Below, in pieces: positions 5,457 through 9,396 of a stretch of DNA of 9,396 bases. A program made the translations under genes and the position numbers. Every line of letters begins with the position of its first letter. The stretch's first letter is position 1. The DNA comes from an uncultured Lacticaseibacillus sp. (GTDB lineage: Bacteria > Bacillota > Bacilli > Lactobacillales > Lactobacillaceae), in assembly GCA_934339215.1 (NCBI GenBank), contig CAKRHU010000043.1:1-9396 (forward strand). The letters are read 5' to 3'. The notes beneath the pieces are model-generated. The model searched no databases. It was given only the letters and a program-made list of their open reading frames with translations, and was not told the DNA's origin.

Positions 5457-5642
5457 ATGTCAGAAGAAACGAAACCCGCAACGACGGCCAAAGACGATAA
5501 CCCGTTTTGCCATCACGGCATGACCTGCAAGCCAGGATGCGGTTGCGCTGATGAGCATGGCATTTGCCAATGTAGCATGATTTCAGCGCGTCGTTGCACG
5601 TGTAACGGCTTATGCGGCGTACGCATGAGTGAAAATAAATAG
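5457..5642 (+). CDS. Cysteine-rich mini-protein, possible metal-binding (metallothionein-like)
   Basis: The product has 61 residues from ATG 5457, chosen because AAAGGAGG (5441-5448) is 8 bases upstream; the frame could extend to 5436 but that start has no ribosome site. It holds nine cysteines (18, 24, 28, 30, 37, 39, 47, 49, 53) and His19, His20 and His35. The spacing is C-x5-C-x3-C-x-C-x6-C-x-C-x7-C-x-C-x3-C, with three CxC pairs typical of thiolate metal clusters. A flexible, charged, cysteine-free N-terminus (1-17) and a short tail flank the core. There is no signal peptide, so it should be cytosolic. It does not match the CxxC ferredoxin or zinc-ribbon layout. I do not recognise it as a known bacterial metallothionein (SmtA/BmtA type); metal binding is inferred from composition and spacing. 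It is the second gene of an operon and is followed by a terminator. Confidence 0.8.
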   Translation: MSEETKPATTAKDDNPFCHHGMTCKPGCGCADEHGICQCSMISARRCTCNGLCGVRMSENK

Positions 5643-5659
5643 CGTCGTGATTCAACATC

Positions 5660-5689
5660 AGTCGTGCTCGAATTCGAGCGCGACTTTTT
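5660..5689 (+). terminator. Terminator of the Cys-rich operon
   Basis: AGTCG (5660-5664) pairs with CGACT (5681-5685), then a T-G wobble, then the fully palindromic GCTCGAATTCGAGC (5666-5679). Five T follow at 5685-5689. It lies 17 bases past the stop codon. Confidence 0.88.
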
Positions 5690-5804
5690 GATGAGGTCAG
5701 CGTTTATCGTAAGCAACGTATGATACAAAGTTGACACGCAAACGGAGTGGCGAAATTTTCGCTGTCGCGCGAACCCAATCATCAGGCAGTTGCTCACACA
5801 AATT

Positions 5805-5815
5805 TCTAGTCTAGA
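5805..5815. promoter_or_regulatory. Short palindrome beside the exporter promoter
   Basis: TCTAG-T-CTAGA is a perfect 5-1-5 palindrome ending 5 bases before the predicted -35 of the drug exporter, a plausible regulator site. A second palindrome, GCGAAA-T-TTTCGC, lies further upstream at 5750-5762. The 238-base spacer 5643-5880 holds no gene I can support. Confidence 0.35.
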
Positions 5816-5820
5816 TTGCC

Positions 5821-5849
5821 TTAACAGTTGTCATTTTGAGTGTCATAAT
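5821..5849 (+). promoter_or_regulatory. Promoter of the MFS exporter
   Basis: TTAACA (5821-5826) is followed after 17 bases by CATAAT (5844-5849), with an extended TG at 5841-5842. It lies about 30 bases ahead of the start codon. Confidence 0.6.
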
Positions 5850-5880
5850 ATAAAAATATTGTTTTTTAGGAGGGTCGCAA

Positions 5881-7110
5881 ATGGAAGACAAAACTCGGGC
5901 AAATGGCCCATGGAAACGGAATTTATATGTGTTATGGTTTTGTACCTTTGTGGCCGGCATCGCATTTTCTGAAATTATGCCGTTCCTATCGCTATATGTC
6001 AGCCAAATGGGTGACTTCACCAAACAACAGCTGACCTTTTGGAGTGGCGCGATTTATGCCGTCACGTTCTTGGTCACCGCCATCGTGTCACCTTTATGGG
6101 GACGCTTGGCCGATCGCACGGGACGCAAAGTGATGTTGATCCGTGCTAGCCTTGGGATCGCCGTGTCGATGACGATCATGGGCTTTTGTTCCAATGTTTG
6201 GGCGTTGTTCTTGGCTCGCTTGTTTCAAGGATTCTTTGCCGGATACATTCCTAACGCCCAAGCCTTAGTCGCTTCGCAAACGCCGCGCAAACATGCTGGC
6301 GCAGCGCTTGGAACATTGGTCACAGGTTCTGTTTCTGGGACATTATTTGGCCCGATTGTCGGCGGGGTGTTGGCGCAAGTCTTTTCCATCCGGAATACGT
6401 TCTTCATCACAGCGGGCTTATTGGTGATCGTCTGCTTGATGTCGGCCTTTATGGTGACCGAATCCTTCCAGCCGCAAGTGCAACCTGCAGGCACTAAACA
6501 AAAAGGGTTACTTCAACAAGTCGCTGATCCGAAATTGATCATCACCTTATTAGTCTCCACCATGATCGTGCAAACTGGGAATGCATCGATTTCGCCGATC
6601 ATCGCGCTTTACATTAAAGAACTGATGCACGGCGTCGGCCCAATCACGGTGGTGGCTGGGATCATCGCGGCATTACCTGGGATCTCCAATATTCTAGCTG
6701 CGCCACGTTTAGGCCGCTATGGGGATCGTCATGGTTCTGGGCGCGTGCTGATCGGGTGTTACTTATTTGCCGTGGTCGTGTATTTCCCGCAAGGCTTTAT
6801 CGGCAGTGTCATCGGCTTAGGGATATTGCGTCTGTTAGTTGGCGTATCTGACGCCGGGTTATTCCCCACGATTCAAACGTTATTGACGAAAAACACGCCG
6901 GCCAATGTTACCAGTGCGATTTTCTCTTGGAATCAGTCGTTTCAAGCCCTAGGAAATATGTTTGGGGCGTTACTCGGAGGCGCAATCGCCGGGGTTTTCG
7001 ATTACAATGTGGTCTTTATGTCCACCGCCTTGTTACTATTAATCAACTTGATCGTCTTGCGCGTCAGCCAACCACAATTGTTACAACGTACTGATAAGAA
7101 AGCCGCCTAA
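5881..7110 (+). CDS. MFS multidrug efflux transporter, PmrA/MdtG-like (DHA1)
   Basis: The 409-residue protein has the twelve hydrophobic segments of a major facilitator and starts at ATG 5881, with AGGAGGG 6 bases upstream. Motif A, GRLADRTGRKVML (74-86), lies between segments 2 and 3. Motif C, GSVSGTLFGPIVGG (149-162) in segment 5, marks the drug/proton antiporters. The stretch FFAGYIPNAQALVASQTP (118-135) and the whole N-terminal half closely resemble Streptococcus pneumoniae PmrA from memory. A hydrophilic loop around 195-215 divides the two halves. It should sit in the cytoplasmic membrane and export hydrophobic compounds using the proton gradient; the actual substrate is unknown. It is monocistronic, with its own promoter. 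Its stop codon overlaps the end of the convergent kinase gene. Confidence 0.92.
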   Translation: MEDKTRANGPWKRNLYVLWFCTFVAGIAFSEIMPFLSLYVSQMGDFTKQQLTFWSGAIYAVTFLVTAIVSPLWGRLADRTGRKVMLIRASLGIAVSMTIMGFCSNVWALFLARLFQGFFAGYIPNAQALVASQTPRKHAGAALGTLVTGSVSGTLFGPIVGGVLAQVFSIRNTFFITAGLLVIVCLMSAFMVTESFQPQVQPAGTKQKGLLQQVADPKLIITLLVSTMIVQTGNASISPIIALYIKELMHGVGPITVVAGIIAALPGISNILAAPRLGRYGDRHGSGRVLIGCYLFAVVVYFPQGFIGSVIGLGILRLLVGVSDAGLFPTIQTLLTKNTPANVTSAIFSWNQSFQALGNMFGALLGGAIAGVFDYNVVFMSTALLLLINLIVLRVSQPQLLQRTDKKAA

Positions 7111-7125
7111 TCAAGGCGACTTTTT
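7099..7125. terminator. Bidirectional terminator embedded in two stop codons
   Basis: AAAGCCGCC (7099-7107) pairs with GGCGACTTT (7115-7123) with one C-A mismatch, around the loop TAATCAA (7108-7114). Plus-strand transcripts then meet T at 7121-7125; minus-strand transcripts meet TTTC. The loop contains the exporter stop TAA (7108-7110) and overlaps the kinase stop (7107-7109), so it serves both convergent genes. Confidence 0.8.
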
Positions 7126-7640
7126 ATTTGCGCGAGGATGCGCTGTTTATCTTTGGCATTACGCACCACGATCAATTGTTGATCCGGTCGCAGCTTGGTG
7201 AGGGCTTGCCGTAAATCAGGAACGTTGTCGCGCTTAAAGTGCCAAACAAAACTAAGAAATTCGCGATAATCTTGATCAAAATGCTCAACAAAATTACTGG
7301 GCATTTCCGGTCGTGTCCGTCGATCATGTTTAAAGCGCCACGAGCGTTTCAAAATTCGATAAATTGCCACCAGTCTTGGCACTTTCAACCACAAAATCGT
7401 ATCTGCTTGCGCCAAGCGTAAACTGATCGTGCCGCGGTAGTTGCCATCGATTACCCAATTATCGTGTGTAGCCATAAACTGTTGTTGCGTTTGACAAAAC
7501 TTGATTTTCGCCTCGTCGCTATAATCGCTTTGATGCCACTCATGGTCTAACGACAACAACGGCCAGCCGGTTTGCGCGATCATTTTTTGGATCAAGGTGG
7601 TTTTGCCGGCACCAGGACTGCCGATCACCATGATTTTCAT
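7107..7640 (-). CDS. P-loop nucleotide kinase-like protein, FlaR (topology modulation) family
   Basis: The protein has 177 residues from ATG at 7640, starting MKIMVIGSPGAGKTTL; an upstream in-frame ATG at 7697 would add 19 residues without family similarity and lies across the next gene's start. The Walker A loop is GSPGAGKTT (7-15), followed by LDHEWHQ (31-37), VIDGNYRG (63-70), an ILWLKVP strand (82-88) and an arginine-rich lid around RILKRSWRFKHDRR (95-108). This is the adenylate-kinase-like fold annotated as FlaR or DNA topology modulation protein; many members are probably small-molecule kinases, and the true substrate is unknown. A purine-rich GGGGTGAG precedes the ATG. It is divergent from the hydrolase gene and convergent with the exporter. 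Confidence 0.87.
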   Translation of the reverse strand: MKIMVIGSPGAGKTTLIQKMIAQTGWPLLSLDHEWHQSDYSDEAKIKFCQTQQQFMATHDNWVIDGNYRGTISLRLAQADTILWLKVPRLVAIYRILKRSWRFKHDRRTRPEMPSNFVEHFDQDYREFLSFVWHFKRDNVPDLRQALTKLRPDQQLIVVRNAKDKQRILAQIKSRLD

Positions 7641-7664
7641 AAGCTCACCCCTTTGCAAATTCCA

Positions 7665-7679
7665 TGCTACACTATAGCA
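7665..7679. promoter_or_regulatory. Divergent promoter core with small dyad
   Basis: The 55-base gap between the kinase and hydrolase starts contains TGCTA-CACTA-TAGCA (7665-7679). On the plus strand TGCTACACT is an extended -10 (TACACT at 7668-7673); on the minus strand TATAGT (plus 7671-7676) is a -10 for the kinase. The two overlap and good -35 boxes are lacking, so the two promoters may exclude one another. Confidence 0.4.
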
Positions 7680-7695
7680 GAAAGGACGTGGGCAC

Positions 7696-8745
7696 ATGGC
7701 AGATTATTTTGATTATTTAAATAAATTCGGTGGCGTGACCTTTGAGCAGCAAACCATTTCGATCGTCGATGCCGCGATTTTAGCGCAATTGGCTTATTGT
7801 GACTTTGGGCCACAAACTTACGGGCGCCTCGGTGATCTCACGCAAGCCGACGCGAAAGCCATGATCGCCGGCACTTGGCAAGAAGCGCGCAATTTGCAAC
7901 TGCTCTTGACCTTAGCCAAAACCCCGCGCTATCAAAATGTCCACTGGTTAGCGGCCGTCGATGAATTTGATCCGCAACGTCAACAACAATTTTCTGCGGT
8001 TACCTTTCAACTAACCCCTGACACTTACTACTTGAGTTTTCGCGGAACTCGCGCGAGTTTTGTCGATTGGAAAGAAGATTTCAACCTCACTTTCCTAGAT
8101 GCAATTCCATCGCAACTGGCCGCCAGCAAATATTTTGCGGAAATTGCCGATTATTACCCGGGAAATTATTACCTCGGTGGCCACTCCAAAGGCGGAAATT
8201 TGGCGACCTTTGCATTTGCCCATGCTGGTGAGCTGCAAAACTATGTCCAAATGGTTTACAACTTAGACGGTCCCGGGTTGCAGCACCCCTTGCCCCCTGA
8301 TCCAAAAATTTTAAAACTCGTCCCGCAATCCTCTTTGATCGGGATCATCTTAGATCCGAGTCAAGATTTCGCAGTGGTGCACAGTACCGCCAGCGGGTTT
8401 AACCAACATGATTTGTTTTCTTGGGAAACCCGCCAGCGTGATTTCGTCTATCTACCCGCGTTGGACGTGCGGTCGCGATATGCGCAAAAGCTGTTGAATC
8501 AATGGGTCGAAAGCCTTGATGATGATACCAAGCAACAAGCCTTAGACGCCGCTTATCAAGTCGTGCAAAACACCGAACAAGAAACCTTTGCCGACTTGGC
8601 CAAACAACCAGCAAGTTCAGCCAAAGCGATCTTATCCGGTTTAAAAGACGCCGATCGCAGCGCGTGGAAAACCGCCGCGCATGGTTTAGCGCAAGCGTTT
8701 ATCGATAACGTGCCTAAACCGCCCCACAACAAGCCAGAAAAATAA
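7696..8745 (+). CDS. Mbeg1-like (DUF2974) alpha/beta-hydrolase
   Basis: The 349-residue protein shows the lipase-type nucleophile elbow GHSKGG (162-167) with Ser164. Ahead of it is a YYLSFRGTRASFVDWKEDF segment (111-129), as in class 3 lipase-like proteins. Asp220 (ILDPSQ) and His229 or His238 (VVHSTASGFNQHDLFSW) are the likely remaining triad residues. There is no signal peptide or membrane segment, so it is probably cytosolic. The C-terminal part (about 265-349) is helical and charged, outside the hydrolase core. The family is common in lactobacilli and streptococci and has no settled substrate; an esterase or lipase activity is inferred. AAAGGA about 11 bases before ATG 7696 is a moderate ribosome site. 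It has its own terminator and shares a divergent promoter region with the kinase gene. Confidence 0.88.
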   Translation: MADYFDYLNKFGGVTFEQQTISIVDAAILAQLAYCDFGPQTYGRLGDLTQADAKAMIAGTWQEARNLQLLLTLAKTPRYQNVHWLAAVDEFDPQRQQQFSAVTFQLTPDTYYLSFRGTRASFVDWKEDFNLTFLDAIPSQLAASKYFAEIADYYPGNYYLGGHSKGGNLATFAFAHAGELQNYVQMVYNLDGPGLQHPLPPDPKILKLVPQSSLIGIILDPSQDFAVVHSTASGFNQHDLFSWETRQRDFVYLPALDVRSRYAQKLLNQWVESLDDDTKQQALDAAYQVVQNTEQETFADLAKQPASSAKAILSGLKDADRSAWKTAAHGLAQAFIDNVPKPPHNKPEK

Positions 8746-8759
8746 TGGCTTGTTTTTTT
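8728..8759 (+). terminator. Terminator overlapping the hydrolase stop
   Basis: AACAAGCCA (8728-8736) pairs perfectly with TGGCTTGTT (8746-8754), followed by a T run through 8759. The left arm lies inside the last codons and the TAA (8743-8745) is in the loop. Confidence 0.9.
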
Positions 8760-8777
8760 GATGATCGGTGTTACAAT
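8750..8777 (+). promoter_or_regulatory. Promoter of the quinone reductase gene, overlapping a terminator
   Basis: TTGTTT (8750-8755) lies 16 bases before TACAAT (8772-8777), with an extended TG at 8769-8770. The -35 is part of the preceding terminator's right arm and T tract. A second possible -10, TATAAA, lies near 8796. Confidence 0.6.
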
Positions 8778-8818
8778 TTAAATCACAAGTTACTTTATAA
8801 AACACAGGAGGCATTTTC

Positions 8819-9396
8819 ATGACAACATATGCAGTCACAGGTGCAACTGGCCATTTCGGTCAAGCCGCGATCAAAGCGTTACATCAGTTCTTACAACCAG
8901 GCGACGCGCTGATTGCTTTAGCGCGCAACCTTAAAAAAGCCCAAAAGCTCGTGCCTAACGACGTCCCAGTGCGCTTAGGCGATTACGACGACGTCACCAG
9001 CTTGACGCAAAGCTTAGCTGGCATCGACAAGTTATTATTTGTTTCCAGCCAACCCGGCCAAGCAGTTTCGCGCGCTGATCAACATCAAAACGTGGTCAAC
9101 GCCGCCAAGGCCGCTGGCGTGAAATTCATCGCCTACACCAGCTTCCCAAAAGCCCCCACTAATCCAGCCAGTTTAGCCGCTGATCACAAAGCCACTGAAG
9201 CGATGATCGAAGCTAGCGGTATCGCCCACAGTTTCTTGCGCAACAACTGGTACTTAGAAAATGAATCCAGCACCTTAACAGCTGGTGCTAATGGCAAAGA
9301 TTTCGTTTATGCGGCAGGCGATGGCAAAGCGGGTTGGGCTTTAGAGCGCGAATACGCCGAAGCTGCGGCTCGCGTGATGACCTTATCTACGCCTAA
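8819..9396 (+). CDS. NmrA/QorB-like NAD(P)H:quinone reductase (SDR family), 3' end cut by the window
   Basis: From ATG 8819, with CAGGAGG 8 bases upstream, the frame is open to the window edge, giving 192 residues plus two bases of the next codon. The N-terminus MTTYAVTGATGHFGQ carries the atypical SDR nucleotide-binding loop GATGHFG (8-14). Arg36 (LARN) probably contacts the NADP phosphate. Later landmarks are LLFVSS (72-77), the AAKAAGVKFIAYTS segment (95-108), HSFLRNNWYLEN (137-148) and AAGDGK (165-170). All align well with E. coli YtfG (QorB), a zinc-independent NADPH quinone oxidoreductase, from memory. It acts in the cytosol, probably against quinone or electrophile stress. The C-terminal roughly 90 residues expected for the family are outside the window. 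Confidence 0.9.
   Translation, partial: MTTYAVTGATGHFGQAAIKALHQFLQPGDALIALARNLKKAQKLVPNDVPVRLGDYDDVTSLTQSLAGIDKLLFVSSQPGQAVSRADQHQNVVNAAKAAGVKFIAYTSFPKAPTNPASLAADHKATEAMIEASGIAHSFLRNNWYLENESSTLTAGANGKDFVYAAGDGKAGWALEREYAEAAARVMTLSTP

Noticed and set aside
5457..5642. Cys-rich protein as a ferredoxin, zinc ribbon or bacteriocin
   Set aside because: There is no CxxCxxC cluster, no paired CxxC knuckles, no double-glycine leader or signal peptide, and no export or immunity genes nearby.
5428..5797. Minus-strand open frames across the Cys-rich gene and its terminator
   Set aside because: They have no ribosome sites, run through a strong plus-strand terminator, and their composition is that of an antisense shadow.

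Overview
The window looks like chromosomal DNA of a low-to-moderate GC Gram-positive bacterium, most likely a member of the Lactobacillaceae. The reasons are strong AGGAGG-type ribosome binding sites, short intergenic gaps with rho-independent terminators, and protein families typical of lactobacilli: a PatA/AraT-like aminotransferase, a PmrA-like drug exporter, a FlaR-like kinase and an Mbeg1-like (DUF2974) hydrolase. The species cannot be fixed from the sequence alone. I see no rRNA, tRNA, CRISPR array, insertion sequence, phage gene or origin. With the genes as annotated here, no gene-free stretch exceeds about 240 bases.

Layout. 1-1467 (minus): a 473-residue single-pass membrane protein of unknown function with a terminator behind it. 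1653-2454 (minus): a two-gene operon, an HMA-type metal-binding protein followed by a Dps-like ferritin whose ferroxidase ligands are mostly missing. 2605-3756 (plus): a PLP aminotransferase, divergent from the operon across a dyad-rich 150-base spacer. 3959-4558 (minus): an NADPH-dependent FMN reductase gene broken by one in-frame TAG. 4760-5014 (plus): a small unknown protein with a clear promoter and terminator. 5158-5642 (plus): a two-gene operon of a 94-residue unknown protein and a 61-residue protein with nine cysteines, including three CxC motifs. 5881-7110 (plus): an MFS multidrug exporter. 7107-7640 (minus): a P-loop kinase of the FlaR type, meeting the exporter tail to tail with a 4-base overlap inside a shared terminator. 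7696-8745 (plus): an alpha/beta hydrolase. 8819 to the window end (plus): an NmrA/QorB-like NAD(P)H quinone reductase, cut by the window edge.

How they fit together. Several genes point to metal, redox or toxic-compound handling: the HMA/Dps pair, the FMN reductase remnant, the Cys-rich protein, the drug exporter and the quinone reductase. They are separate transcription units, so a common system is only an inference. The most promising candidate for something undescribed is the 5158-5642 operon, a possible metal-binding Cys-rich mini-protein behind a perfect 7-5-7 dyad. The Dps-like protein with a degraded iron site, co-transcribed with a metal chaperone, comes next.
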